Shown: positions 48,549 to 58,064, counted from the stretch's first letter. The stretch: 64,000 nucleotides of DNA from Kluyvera sp046569695 (GCF_046569695.1 NZ_JBKHUI010000004.1:248001-312000); one strand, 5' to 3'. Made by a program: numbers and translations. The notes: a model not told the origin generated them from the sequence alone.

Positions 48549-49973
48549 ATGACAAAAAAACTCCATATTAAAACCTGGGGCTGTCAGATGAACGAATACG
48601 ATTCATCAAAGATGGCCGATCTGCTGGATGCCACTCATGGGTATCAACTGACTGAAAACGCAGCAGAAGCCGACGTCCTGCTGCTGAATACCTGCTCAAT
48701 CCGTGAGAAAGCCCAGGAAAAAGTCTTCCACCTTTTAGGCCGCTGGAAATTACTTAAAGCAAAAAATCCTAAGCTGATTATTGGTGTTGGCGGCTGCGTC
48801 GCCTCACAGGAAGGCAAGCTTATCCGCCAGCGCGCGCACTACGTGGATATCGTTTTTGGCCCACAGACTTTGCACCGTCTGCCAGAAATGATCGATGCCG
48901 TACGTAATAACCGCCGCCCGGTGGTGGACGTCAGCTTCCCGGAAATCGAGAAGTTTGACCGTCTGCCGGAGCCGCGCGCCGACGGCCCGACCGCGTTTGT
49001 CTCTATCATGGAAGGCTGCAACAAATACTGCACCTACTGCGTGGTGCCATATACCCGCGGTGAAGAAGTCAGCCGTCCGTGTGATGATATTCTGTTTGAA
49101 ATTGCCCAGTTAGCCGCTCAGGGCGTGCGTGAAGTTAACCTGCTGGGACAAAACGTTAACGCCTGGCGCGGTGAGAACTTTGACGGCACCACCGGGAGCT
49201 TTGCCGAACTGCTGCGTCTGGTCGCGGCGATTGACGGCATCGACCGTATCCGTTTCACCACCAGCCACCCGATTGAATTTACCGACGACATTATCGACGT
49301 GTATCGCGATACGCCGGAGCTGGTGAGCTTCCTGCATCTGCCGATTCAGAGCGGCGCAGACCGCGTGTTGAACATGATGGGGCGTACCCATACGGCGCTG
49401 GAATACAAATCCACCATCCGTAAGCTGCGCGAAGCGCGTCCGGATATCCAGATTAGCTCCGACTTTATCGTCGGCTTCCCGGGCGAAACCGACCAGGACT
49501 TCGAGCAGACCATGAAGCTGATTGGCGACGTGAACTTTGACGTCAGCTTTAGCTTTATCTTCTCCGCGCGTCCAGGTACGCCAGCGGCCGATATGATCGA
49601 CGACGTGCCGGAAGAGGTGAAAAAACAGCGCCTCTATATTCTGCAAGAACGTATCAACCAGCAGGCAATGGCCTGGAGCCGTCGTATGCTCGGCACCGTA
49701 CAGCGCATTCTGGTAGAAGGCACTTCCCGCAAGAGCATTATGGAGCTGACCGGGCGCACTGAGAACAACCGCGTGGTCAACTTCGAAGGTACGCCGGATA
49801 TGGTCGGTAAATTCGTCGATGTGGAGATCGTTGACGTCTACACCAACTCACTGCGCGGCAAACTGGTGCGCACCGAGGACGAAATGGGCCTGCGCATCGT
49901 TGAATCGCCAGAGTCGGTGATTGCGCGTACTCGTAAAGAGAGCGAGGCGGGCGTTGGGATTTATCAACCATAA
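48549..49973 (+). CDS. miaB: tRNA-2-methylthio-N6-dimethylallyladenosine synthase MiaB
   Basis: Radical SAM methylthiotransferase that modifies i6A37 to ms2i6A37 in tRNAs reading codons that begin with U. The product is 474 residues from ATG 48549, the E. coli length (six upstream codons omitted). The N-terminal UPF0004 domain binds an auxiliary cluster via cysteines such as C12 (TWGCQMN), LLNTCSIR and VGGCVA; the radical SAM cluster motif is CNKYCTYC; a C-terminal TRAM domain follows. None of the tRNA genes next door is an expected substrate by codon class. Confidence 0.97.
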   Translation: MTKKLHIKTWGCQMNEYDSSKMADLLDATHGYQLTENAAEADVLLLNTCSIREKAQEKVFHLLGRWKLLKAKNPKLIIGVGGCVASQEGKLIRQRAHYVDIVFGPQTLHRLPEMIDAVRNNRRPVVDVSFPEIEKFDRLPEPRADGPTAFVSIMEGCNKYCTYCVVPYTRGEEVSRPCDDILFEIAQLAAQGVREVNLLGQNVNAWRGENFDGTTGSFAELLRLVAAIDGIDRIRFTTSHPIEFTDDIIDVYRDTPELVSFLHLPIQSGADRVLNMMGRTHTALEYKSTIRKLREARPDIQISSDFIVGFPGETDQDFEQTMKLIGDVNFDVSFSFIFSARPGTPAADMIDDVPEEVKKQRLYILQERINQQAMAWSRRMLGTVQRILVEGTSRKSIMELTGRTENNRVVNFEGTPDMVGKFVDVEIVDVYTNSLRGKLVRTEDEMGLRIVESPESVIARTRKESEAGVGIYQP

Positions 49974-50126
49974 TCTCCCTGGCCCGTCTCCCCTGACGGG
50001 CCTTGTATTTCCTGCCGTCATCCCCATATTTACTGCAATGCTTGCGCCTTTTTACTGCGGCGTGAATAATTCCTTTATCAGCCGGTCACGTCTTACTACC
50101 GGCAACTCATGCATAAGAGGAACAGT

Positions 50127-51173
50127 TTGAACATAGACACTCGCGAAATTACCCTGGAGCCAGCCGACAATGCCCGTCTGCTGAGCCTGTGTGGCCCGTT
50201 TGATGACAATATTAAACAGCTGGAGCGACGACTGGGCATCGAGATCAACCGCCGCGATAACCATTTCAAACTGACGGGACGCGCCATCTGCGTGACCGCC
50301 GCTGCCGACATTCTGCGCAGCCTGTACGTTGATACCGCGCCAATGCGCGGCCAGCTTCAGGATATTGAGCCGGAACAGATTCATCTGGCGATTAAAGAAG
50401 CGCGCGTGCTGGAACAGAGCGCGGAGAGCGTGCCGGATTACGGCAAAGCCATCAATATCAAAACCAAACGCGGGGTGATTAAACCGCGTACGCCAAACCA
50501 GGCGCAGTATATCGCCCATATTCTTGACCACGACATCACCTTCGGCGTAGGCCCTGCCGGTACCGGTAAAACCTACCTTGCCGTCGCCGCCGCGGTTGAT
50601 GCGCTGGAGCGCCAGGAGATTCGTCGTATTCTGCTGACCCGCCCTGCGGTCGAAGCCGGCGAAAAACTCGGCTTCCTGCCGGGCGATTTAAGCCAGAAGG
50701 TTGACCCATATCTGCGCCCGCTGTACGACGCGCTGTTCGAGATGCTCGGCTTCGAGAAGGTCGAGAAACTGATGGAGCGTAACGTCATCGAAGTTGCTCC
50801 GCTGGCCTACATGCGCGGCCGCACGCTGAACGATGCCTTTATCATCCTCGATGAGAGCCAGAACACCACCATCGAACAGATGAAGATGTTCCTGACCCGT
50901 ATCGGCTTCAACTCCAAGGCGGTGATTACCGGCGACGTCACCCAGATTGACCTGCCGCGCAGCACCAAATCCGGCCTGCGCCACGCTATTGAAGTGCTGG
51001 CTGAAGTCGATGAAATTAGCTTTAACTTCTTCCACAGCGAAGACGTGGTGCGCCACCCGGTGGTTGCTCGTATCGTGAACGCCTATGAGGCGTGGGAAGA
51101 AGCCGATCAAAAACGTAAAGCCGAGCAGGCCGCGGAACGTAAACGCGAAGCTCAGGCGCAGGAGCAGAAATGA
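50127..51173 (+). CDS. ybeZ: PhoH-like ATPase YbeZ
   Basis: PhoH-family P-loop ATPase, proposed to act with YbeY in RNA metabolism and ribosome maturation. The product is 348 residues if started at TTG 50127, chosen because AGAGGA lies six to seven bases upstream and the conserved sequence NIDTREITLEPADNARLL begins there; an ATG at 50109 lacks a ribosome site. Walker A is GPAGTGKTY, Walker B is FIILDESQN. The C terminus is charged and Ala/Lys/Glu-rich. The stop overlaps ybeY (ATGA). Confidence 0.94.
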   Translation: MNIDTREITLEPADNARLLSLCGPFDDNIKQLERRLGIEINRRDNHFKLTGRAICVTAAADILRSLYVDTAPMRGQLQDIEPEQIHLAIKEARVLEQSAESVPDYGKAINIKTKRGVIKPRTPNQAQYIAHILDHDITFGVGPAGTGKTYLAVAAAVDALERQEIRRILLTRPAVEAGEKLGFLPGDLSQKVDPYLRPLYDALFEMLGFEKVEKLMERNVIEVAPLAYMRGRTLNDAFIILDESQNTTIEQMKMFLTRIGFNSKAVITGDVTQIDLPRSTKSGLRHAIEVLAEVDEISFNFFHSEDVVRHPVVARIVNAYEAWEEADQKRKAEQAAERKREAQAQEQK

Positions 51174-51643
51174 GTCAGGTGATCCTCGATCTCCAGTTGG
51201 CCTGTGAAAACAACACCGGTCTGCCAGAAGAAAGTCAGTTTCAGACATGGCTGGATGCCGTCATCCCGCAGTTTCAGGAAGAATCAGAAGTCACGATTCG
51301 CCTGGTGGATGAGGCCGAAAGCCACGAACTGAACCTCACCTACCGCGGCAAGGATAAGCCAACCAACGTGCTGTCATTCCCGTTTGAAGCACCGCCGGGA
51401 ATGGAAATGCCGCTGCTGGGCGATTTGATCATCTGCCGTCAGGTAGTTGAGCAGGAAGCCGTTGAGCAAGGCAAGCCGCTGGAAGCCCACTGGGCGCATA
51501 TGGTCGTGCACGGTAGCCTGCATCTGCTGGGTTATGACCATATCGAGGATGAGGAAGCGGAAGAAATGGAAAGCCTCGAGACAGAGATAATGCTTGCTCT
51601 GGGCTATGAGGATCCGTACATTTCCGAGAAGATTGCAGAATAG
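51170..51643 (+). CDS. ybeY: endoribonuclease YbeY
   Basis: Single-strand RNase needed for 16S rRNA 3'-end processing and 70S quality control. The 157-residue product (E. coli 155) carries the zinc motif HGSLHLLGYDH (HxxxHxxxxxH) near residues 115-125 and the substrate-binding LTYRGKDKPTNVLSFPF. It is coupled to ybeZ by a four-base overlap and followed by a BIME and corC. Confidence 0.96.
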   Translation: MSQVILDLQLACENNTGLPEESQFQTWLDAVIPQFQEESEVTIRLVDEAESHELNLTYRGKDKPTNVLSFPFEAPPGMEMPLLGDLIICRQVVEQEAVEQGKPLEAHWAHMVVHGSLHLLGYDHIEDEEAEEMESLETEIMLALGYEDPYISEKIAE

Positions 51644-51649
51644 TAGTTT

Positions 51650-51729
51650 GCCGGATGGCGGCGCTTGCGCCTTATCCGGCCTACATTCATGCTTTTCGTA
51701 GGCCTGATAAGCGTAAGCGCCATCAGGCA
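51650..51729. repeat. BIME: two REP elements
   Basis: Opposed REP units at 51650-51684 (GCCGGATGGCGG...TATCCGGCC) and 51697-51729 (GTAGGCCTGATAAGC...ATCAGGC) between ybeY and corC, inside what is otherwise one operon. Confidence 0.87.
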
Positions 51730-51802
51730 AAACATGCCGTCCGGCGCTGAGTTTACGCGTGACGAGCGACAGTTAAATCAACATGAGAACCCAAACGACG
51801 CC

Positions 51803-52681
51803 ATGAGCGACGACAATTCACACAGTAGTGACACAGTAAACAGCAAAAAGGGATTCTTCTCCCTCTTACTCAGCCAGCTTTTCCACGGTGAACCGAAAAA
51901 CCGTGACGATCTCCTGGCGCTGATCCGTGATTCCGGACAGAACGAGCTTATCGATGAAGATACGCGCGATATGCTTGAAGGGGTAATGGATATCGCAGAC
52001 CAACGTGTCCGTGACATCATGATCCCGCGCTCCCAAATGATTACCCTGAAACGCAACCAAACCCTGGACGAATGTCTTGATGTGATCATCGAGTCCGCCC
52101 ACTCGCGCTTCCCGGTGATCAGTGAGGATAAGGATCACATCGAAGGGATTCTGATGGCGAAAGATCTGCTGCCGTTTATGCGCAGTGATTCCGAAGCCTT
52201 CAGCATGGATAAAGTGTTACGCACCGCGGTTGTCGTGCCGGAAAGCAAACGGGTTGACCGAATGCTGAAGGAGTTCCGCTCCCAGCGCTACCATATGGCC
52301 ATCGTTATCGATGAGTTTGGCGGCGTGTCGGGTCTGGTGACGATTGAAGACATTCTCGAACTTATCGTTGGCGAAATTGAAGATGAGTATGACGAAGAGG
52401 ACGATATCGACTTCCGTCAACTCAGCCGCCACACCTGGACGGTACGCGCGCTGGCCTCTATTGAGGACTTCAACGACGCGTTCGGCACCCACTTCAGCGA
52501 TGACGAAGTGGATACCATTGGCGGTCTGGTGATGCAGGCCTTTGGCCACCTGCCTGCCCGCGGGGAAACTATCGACATCGATGGTTACCAGTTTAAGGTC
52601 GCCATGGCGGACAGCCGTCGTATTATTCAGGTTCACGTTAAAATCCCGGACGATTCCCCACAACCGAAACTGGATGAATAA
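51803..52681 (+). CDS. corC: CNNM/CorC-family protein (magnesium and cobalt efflux)
   Basis: YbeX/CorC, a cytoplasmic tandem-CBS protein linked to Mg2+/Co2+ efflux and, with YbeY/YbeZ, to ribosome function. The product is 292 residues from ATG 51803, the E. coli length; 46 upstream in-frame codons run through the REP elements and are omitted. CBS domains span about 70-190 (IMIPRSQMITLKRNQTLDEC, HIEGILMAKDLLPFM), followed by an acidic stretch EIEDEYDEEDDID and a CorC_HlyC domain. lnt begins five bases after the stop. Confidence 0.95.
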   Translation: MSDDNSHSSDTVNSKKGFFSLLLSQLFHGEPKNRDDLLALIRDSGQNELIDEDTRDMLEGVMDIADQRVRDIMIPRSQMITLKRNQTLDECLDVIIESAHSRFPVISEDKDHIEGILMAKDLLPFMRSDSEAFSMDKVLRTAVVVPESKRVDRMLKEFRSQRYHMAIVIDEFGGVSGLVTIEDILELIVGEIEDEYDEEDDIDFRQLSRHTWTVRALASIEDFNDAFGTHFSDDEVDTIGGLVMQAFGHLPARGETIDIDGYQFKVAMADSRRIIQVHVKIPDDSPQPKLDE

Positions 52682-52686
52682 CCTTC

Positions 52687-54225
52687 ATGGCATTTGCCTC
52701 ACTGCTTGAACGCCAGCGCATTCGTCTGCTGCTGGCGCTACTTTTCGGAGCCAGCGGTACGCTGGCTTTTTCTCCCTATGACTTCTGGCCAGCGGCGATT
52801 GTTTCGTTGATAGGGCTGCAGGCGCTGACGCTTAACCGTTGCCCCGTGCAGGCCGCCGCCATTGGTTATTTCTGGGGCTTTGGCCTGTTTGGTACCGGCA
52901 TTAACTGGGTATACGTCAGCATCGCGCAGTTTGGCGGTATGCCGGGCCCGGTCAACGTCTTCCTCGTGGTGCTGCTGGCGGCCTATCTGTCGCTATATAC
53001 CGGCCTATTTGCCGGCATTCTGTCGCGCCTGTGGCCAAAGACCAATTGGGTTCGCGTGGCCATTGCCGCGCCGGTTGTCTGGCAAATCACCGAGTTCCTG
53101 CGCGGCTGGGTGCTGACCGGCTTCCCGTGGCTGCAGTTTGGCTACAGCCAGATTGACGGCCCGCTGAAAGGGCTGGCGCCGCTGATGGGCGTTGAGGCCA
53201 TCAACTTCCTGCTGATGGCAGTTAGCGGCCTATTAGTGCTGGCATTGGTGACCCGCAACTGGCGTCCGCTGGTGGTTGGCGTCGTTCTCTTCGCCCTGCC
53301 GTTCCCGCTGCGCTATATCCAGTGGTATACCCTGCAAACCGACAAAACGACCCAGGTTTCACTGGTGCAGGGCAATATTCCACAGGCCATGAAGTGGGAT
53401 GAAGGCCAGCTGATTAATACGCTGAAAATCTACCTTGATGCCACTGAACAGGTGATGGGCAAATCGCAGCTGATTATCTGGCCGGAGTCGGCAATTCCGG
53501 ATCTGGAAATCAACCAGCAGCGCTTCCTGAGCATGATGGATGATTTGCTGCGGGCCAAAGACAGCACGCTTATCACCGGTATTGTCGACCAGCGCCTCAA
53601 TAAGCAGAATCGCTACGACACTTACAACACCATCATCACGCTGGGTAAAGACAGCCCGTACAGCTACGAGTCGACCAACCGCTACAACAAGAATCACCTG
53701 GTGCCATTTGGTGAGTTTGTGCCGCTGGAATCGATTCTACGCCCGCTCGCGCCGTTCTTTGACCTGCCGATGTCGTCATTCAGCCGTGGGCCGTACGTTC
53801 AGCCGCAGCTGCAGGCGCATAACCTGAAGCTAACCGCTGCTATCTGCTACGAGATTATTCTCGGCCAGCAGGTGCGCGACAACTTCCGCCCGGACACCAA
53901 CTTCCTGCTGACTATCTCTAACGATGCGTGGTTTGGTAAGTCTATCGGCCCGTGGCAGCATTTCCAGATGGCACGCATGCGCGCGCTGGAGCTGGCGCGT
54001 CCGCTGCTGCGTAGCACCAACAACGGCATTACCGCCGTGATTGGCCCACGCGGTGAAATTCAGGCGATGATCCCGCAGTTCACGCGTCAGGTACTGACCA
54101 CCAAAGTGACGCCAACCACCGGGTTAACGCCTTATGCACGTACCGGCGACTGGACGGTATGGCTGATTACCGCGCTGTTTGGTTTTGGTGCACTGGTGAT
54201 GAGCCTGCGTCAGCGTCGCAAGTAA
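52687..54225 (+). CDS. lnt: apolipoprotein N-acyltransferase
   Basis: Inner-membrane enzyme adding the third acyl chain to lipoproteins, needed for Lol sorting. It is 512 residues, as in E. coli. The N-terminal half has several membrane segments, and the periplasmic nitrilase-like domain (about 225-480) has the catalytic Glu in WPESAIP (about 267), Lys in YNKNHLVPFGEF (about 335) and Cys in TAAICYEIILG (about 387). Its substrates in this window include ChiQ and LptE. Confidence 0.97.
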   Translation: MAFASLLERQRIRLLLALLFGASGTLAFSPYDFWPAAIVSLIGLQALTLNRCPVQAAAIGYFWGFGLFGTGINWVYVSIAQFGGMPGPVNVFLVVLLAAYLSLYTGLFAGILSRLWPKTNWVRVAIAAPVVWQITEFLRGWVLTGFPWLQFGYSQIDGPLKGLAPLMGVEAINFLLMAVSGLLVLALVTRNWRPLVVGVVLFALPFPLRYIQWYTLQTDKTTQVSLVQGNIPQAMKWDEGQLINTLKIYLDATEQVMGKSQLIIWPESAIPDLEINQQRFLSMMDDLLRAKDSTLITGIVDQRLNKQNRYDTYNTIITLGKDSPYSYESTNRYNKNHLVPFGEFVPLESILRPLAPFFDLPMSSFSRGPYVQPQLQAHNLKLTAAICYEIILGQQVRDNFRPDTNFLLTISNDAWFGKSIGPWQHFQMARMRALELARPLLRSTNNGITAVIGPRGEIQAMIPQFTRQVLTTKVTPTTGLTPYARTGDWTVWLITALFGFGALVMSLRQRRK

Positions 54226-54242
54226 AACACTGCACTATCGAA

Positions 54243-54329
54243 TGTAGGCCGGATAAGGCGGTACGCCGCCATCCGGCAAGCAACGGTGCTGTATCATGCC
54301 TGATGGCGATGCGCTTATCAGGCCTACAA
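54243..54329. repeat. BIME: two REP elements
   Basis: Opposed REP units at 54243-54278 and 54297-54329 after lnt. The rest of the 430-bp lnt-gltI gap holds AT-rich sequence with the gltI promoter region and a C/A-rich leader. Confidence 0.87.
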
Positions 54330-54589
54330 GATCTTTTCCTGCCGCAACTCCCCATTCTGGCACGCCAATTGCTTAATATAATCAAGAAGCTGCATTCCGC
54401 CGAATAGCGCAACCTGGTTGCACCATCACAACCCATTGGTAGCACCAAAATCGTGCAAACTGCGATTTTTGCCTCAAATCGGTGCGGCACGCTTCGCAAA
54501 AATAAACAATAAAGCAGCAAAATCTTTACATTAAGCCAAACTAAATGCTAACAAACACACATAACGCTGCACGCTAAAGACGCAGCGAG

Positions 54590-54608
54590 AACAACACAAC
54601 AATCACAA
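54590..54608 (+). promoter_or_regulatory. C/A-rich leader of gltI, GcvB target
   Basis: AACAACACAACAATCACAA lies 48-66 bases upstream of the gltI start. In E. coli and Salmonella a C/A-rich element at this place enhances gltI translation and is bound by the G/U-rich region of GcvB small RNA. Confidence 0.65.
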
Positions 54609-54655
54609 TGGGTATCAATGCATCTTTGCCGATGCAGAGGATAAAGGAGTTGGAT

Positions 54656-55576
54656 ATGCAATTACGTAAACTGGCCGCCGCCATGCTGGTCATGGGTGTG
54701 ACCGCTGGCCTGGCGCATGCAGAAGACGCACAGCCTGCAGCCGATGCCGCGCAGCAATCGACGCTGGATAAAATTGCTAAAAACGGCGTTATCGTCGTTG
54801 GCCACCGCGAATCATCCGTGCCGTTCTCCTACTACGACAACCAGCAGAAAGTGGTCGGTTACTCTCAGGACTACTCCAACGCCATCGTTGACGCTATCAA
54901 GAAAAAGCTCAACAACCCGAAACTGGACGTGAAGCTGATTCCAATCACTTCCCAGAACCGTATTCCACTGCTGCAAAACGGCACCTTCGACTTTGAGTGT
55001 GGCTCCACCACCAACAACGTCGAACGTCAGAAGCAGGCTGCATTCTCCGACACCATCTTCGTGGTCGGTACCCGTCTGCTGGTGAAAAAAGGCGGCCCGA
55101 TTAAAGACTTCCCGGATCTGAAAGACAAAGCGGTGGTCGTGACCTCCGGTACTACCTCTGAAATTCTGCTGCACAAGCTGAACGACGAACAAAAAATGAA
55201 TATGCGTATCATCAGCGCCAAAGACCACGGTGACTCCTTCCGTACGCTGGAAAGCGGTCGTGCGGTGGCGTTTATGATGGATGATGCCCTGCTGGCCGGT
55301 GAACGTGCGAAAGCCAAGAAACCAGACAACTGGGAAATCGTCGGCAAGCCGCAGTCTCAGGAAGCTTACGGCTGCATGCTGCGCAAAAACGACCCAGACT
55401 TCAAAAAGCTGATGGATGACACCATCGCTCAGGCGCAGACCTCAGGCGAAGCGGCGAAATGGTTTGATAAGTGGTTCAAAAACCCAATTCCACCGAAAAA
55501 CCTGAACATGAACTTTGAGCTGTCAGAAGAGATGAAAACGCTGTTCAAAACGCCAAACGACAAAGCACTTAACTAA
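54656..55576 (+). CDS. gltI: glutamate/aspartate ABC transporter substrate-binding protein
   Basis: Periplasmic binding protein of the GltIJKL importer. The product is 306 residues from ATG 54656 (E. coli 302), preceded by AAGGAG; the upstream in-frame ATG at 54608 is rejected. Signal peptide MQLRKLAAAMLVMGVTAGLA ends near AHA|ED. Binding-lobe motifs VGHRESSVPFSYYDNQQKVV and FECGSTTNNVERQK are conserved. The mature N terminus has a short Ala/Gln insertion relative to E. coli. Confidence 0.96.
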   Translation: MQLRKLAAAMLVMGVTAGLAHAEDAQPAADAAQQSTLDKIAKNGVIVVGHRESSVPFSYYDNQQKVVGYSQDYSNAIVDAIKKKLNNPKLDVKLIPITSQNRIPLLQNGTFDFECGSTTNNVERQKQAAFSDTIFVVGTRLLVKKGGPIKDFPDLKDKAVVVTSGTTSEILLHKLNDEQKMNMRIISAKDHGDSFRTLESGRAVAFMMDDALLAGERAKAKKPDNWEIVGKPQSQEAYGCMLRKNDPDFKKLMDDTIAQAQTSGEAAKWFDKWFKNPIPPKNLNMNFELSEEMKTLFKTPNDKALN

Positions 55577-55579
55577 TTA

Positions 55580-55731
55580 AAAAAATGGGGCGGATAAATC
55601 TGCCCTCTCGATTGTAGTTCAGCACGGACAGACTATACGTCAGGTGGTCGTTCCCCACCTGGCCTGAATACCGCAAAACGCTGTTCAACAATCTTCGAGG
55701 GTAGCAGGTCGTACTGCTACCCTTTTTTTTT
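55580..55731 (+). ncRNA. sroC: SroC small RNA (gltI-gltJ intergenic)
   Basis: The 167-bp gltI-gltJ gap matches the place of SroC, an Hfq-bound fragment processed from the gltIJKL transcript that sponges GcvB. The 3' end is a strong terminator-like hairpin, GGGTAGCAG (55699-55707) and CTGCTACCC (55714-55722), then nine T residues. The 5' end is approximate. Partial termination here would also lower gltJKL relative to gltI. Confidence 0.72.
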
Positions 55732-55743
55732 CTGGAGTTCATT

Positions 55744-56484
55744 ATGTCAATAGACTGGAACTGGGGTATCTTTTTACAACAGGCCCCCTTCGGCAACACC
55801 ACCTATCTCGGCTGGCTGTGGAGCGGTTTTCAGGTCACCGTCGCGCTCTCGATTACCGCCTGGATTATCGCTTTCCTCGTCGGCTCGCTGTTCGGCATCC
55901 TGCGTACCGTTCCTAACCGCTTTTTATCCTCGCTCGGCACCTGCTACGTCGAGCTGTTCCGTAACGTTCCGCTGATCGTGCAGTTCTTTACCTGGTACCT
56001 TGTGGTGCCGGAATTGCTGCCGGAAAACCTCGGCATGTGGTTTAAGTCGGAGCTCGATCCGAACATTCAGTTCTTCCTCTCTTCGATGATCTGTCTGGGT
56101 CTGTTTACCGCCGCCCGCGTTTGCGAGCAGGTGCGCGCCGCCATTCAGTCGCTGCCGCGCGGGCAGAAGAACGCCGGTCTGGCGATGGGCCTGACGCTAC
56201 CGCAAACCTACCGCTATGTACTGCTGCCAAACGCCTATCGCGTGATTGTGCCGCCAATGACCTCCGAGATGATGAACCTGGTAAAAAACTCGGCCATCGC
56301 CTCCACGATTGGTCTGGTCGACATGGCCGCGCAAGCGGGCAAGCTGCTGGACTACTCCGCGCACGCCTGGGAATCCTTTACGGCGATCACCCTCGCCTAC
56401 GTCTTCATTAACGCCGTGATTATGCTGGTGATGGCGCTGGTGGAACGCAAAATCCGCCTGCCAGGCAATCTGGGAGGTAAATAA
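55744..56484 (+). CDS. gltJ: glutamate/aspartate ABC transporter permease GltJ
   Basis: Inner-membrane permease, 246 residues as in E. coli, of the polar amino-acid ABC type. Membrane segments begin near residue 25, with the EAA-loop region QSLPRGQKNAGLAMGLTLPQ and the FRNVPLIVQFF motif. It ends in TAATG, sharing one base with gltK. Confidence 0.96.
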   Translation: MSIDWNWGIFLQQAPFGNTTYLGWLWSGFQVTVALSITAWIIAFLVGSLFGILRTVPNRFLSSLGTCYVELFRNVPLIVQFFTWYLVVPELLPENLGMWFKSELDPNIQFFLSSMICLGLFTAARVCEQVRAAIQSLPRGQKNAGLAMGLTLPQTYRYVLLPNAYRVIVPPMTSEMMNLVKNSAIASTIGLVDMAAQAGKLLDYSAHAWESFTAITLAYVFINAVIMLVMALVERKIRLPGNLGGK

Positions 56485-57158
56485 TGTACGATTTTGACTG
56501 GAGTTCGATTGTTCCGTCGATGCCTTACCTGCTGGCAGGTCTGGTTATCACCCTCAAAATTACCGTTACGGCGATTATCATCGGTATCGTCTGGGGTACG
56601 CTGCTGGCGGTGATGCGTCTATCGGCATTTAAGCCTATTGCCTGGTTCGCTAAAGCCTACGTCAACGTCTTCCGCTCCGTGCCGCTGGTGATGGTGCTGC
56701 TGTGGTTCTACCTGATCGTGCCGGGCTTCCTGCAAAACGTGCTCGGGCTGTCGCCGAAAAGCGATATTCGCCTGATCTCGGCGATGGTGGCGTTCTCGAT
56801 GTTTGAAGCTGCCTACTACTCCGAGATTATCCGCGCGGGCATTCAGAGCATCTCGCGCGGGCAGTCCAGCGCCGCGCTGGCGCTGGGGATGACCCATTGG
56901 CAGTCAATGAAGCTCATCATTCTGCCGCAGGCCTTCCGCGCCATGGTGCCGCTGCTGTTAACCCAGGGGATTGTCCTGTTCCAGGATACCTCGCTGGTGT
57001 ACGTCCTGAGCCTCGCGGACTTCTTCCGTACCGCCTCCACGATTGGTGAGCGTGACGGGACTCAGGTGGAAATGATCCTGTTTGCTGGTTTTGTCTATTT
57101 TGTGATTAGCCTTAGCGCCTCGCTGCTGGTCAGCTACTTGAAGAAAAGGACCGTATAA
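56484..57158 (+). CDS. gltK: glutamate/aspartate ABC transporter permease GltK
   Basis: Second permease of the importer, 224 residues as in E. coli. It has FRSVPLVMVLLWFY and the EAA-loop region QSISRGQSSAALALGMTHWQ. One-base TAATG overlaps join it to gltJ and gltL. Confidence 0.96.
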   Translation: MYDFDWSSIVPSMPYLLAGLVITLKITVTAIIIGIVWGTLLAVMRLSAFKPIAWFAKAYVNVFRSVPLVMVLLWFYLIVPGFLQNVLGLSPKSDIRLISAMVAFSMFEAAYYSEIIRAGIQSISRGQSSAALALGMTHWQSMKLIILPQAFRAMVPLLLTQGIVLFQDTSLVYVLSLADFFRTASTIGERDGTQVEMILFAGFVYFVISLSASLLVSYLKKRTV

Positions 57159-57883
57159 TGATTACCCTGAAAAACGTCTCTAAATGGTATGGTCACTTTC
57201 AGGTGCTGACCGATTGCTCCACGGAAGTGAAAAAAGGCGAAGTAGTGGTGGTCTGCGGGCCGTCCGGCTCCGGCAAGTCCACGCTGATTAAAACCGTGAA
57301 CGGTCTGGAGCCGGTTCAGCAGGGAGAGATCCTGGTGAACGGCACCAAGGTCAACGACAAAAAAACCGACCTCGCGAAGCTGCGTTCTCACGTCGGCATG
57401 GTGTTCCAGCACTTTGAATTGTTCCCGCACCTGTCGATTATTGAGAACCTGACGCTGGCGCAAGTTAAGGTTCTGAAACGTGATAAAGCTGCGGCCCGCG
57501 ACAAAGGCTTAAAGCTGCTGGAGCGCGTAGGGCTTTCTGCGCACGCCAACAAATTCCCAGCGCAACTCTCCGGCGGCCAGCAACAGCGTGTGGCGATCGC
57601 CCGAGCGCTCTGCATGGACCCGGTGGCAATGCTGTTTGATGAACCAACCTCAGCGCTCGATCCGGAGATGATCAACGAAGTGCTGGACGTGATGGTCGAG
57701 CTGGCGAACGAAGGGATGACCATGATGGTGGTGACCCACGAAATGGGCTTTGCCCGTAAAGTGGCTAACCGGGTGATCTTTATGGATGAAGGCAAGATCG
57801 TTGAAGATGCCGACAAAGAGGCCTTCTTCGCTAACCCGAAATCTGAACGCGCGAAAGACTTCCTCGCCAAAATACTGCACTAA
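57158..57883 (+). CDS. gltL: glutamate/aspartate ABC transporter ATPase GltL
   Basis: ATP-binding subunit, 241 residues as in E. coli. Walker A GPSGSGKST (about 33-41), signature LSGGQQQR, Walker B AMLFDEPTSALDP and the H-loop VVTHEMG are all present. Last gene of gltIJKL; a large GTAGCCCGG palindrome follows. Confidence 0.97.
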   Translation: MITLKNVSKWYGHFQVLTDCSTEVKKGEVVVVCGPSGSGKSTLIKTVNGLEPVQQGEILVNGTKVNDKKTDLAKLRSHVGMVFQHFELFPHLSIIENLTLAQVKVLKRDKAAARDKGLKLLERVGLSAHANKFPAQLSGGQQQRVAIARALCMDPVAMLFDEPTSALDPEMINEVLDVMVELANEGMTMMVVTHEMGFARKVANRVIFMDEGKIVEDADKEAFFANPKSERAKDFLAKILH

Positions 57884-57892
57884 CTTCCTGAT

Positions 57893-57966
57893 GTAGCCCG
57901 GCCGAGCAAAGCGACGCCGGGATAGCCTGGTGCCCGCCCCGGCGTCGCTTTGCTCGGACGGGCTAC
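57893..57966. repeat. GTAGCCCGG palindromic element
   Basis: A 74-bp element with near-perfect arms (GTAGCCCGGCCGAGCAAAGC... and ...GCTTTGCTCGGACGGGCTAC) around GGGATAGCCTGGTGCCCG. It lies between gltL and rihA and is followed by CCCTTTT, so it may also act as a terminator. Same family as 59006-59074 and 3908-3944. Confidence 0.8.
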
Positions 57967-58064
57967 CCTTTTGCGCGCTGCATCACGCTTTGACGTCTCT
58001 ATTCTCGTCCCTTGTCCATTCAAGCTTTACCCTTGTCACAAAATAATGCTGACAAGGAACCGCT

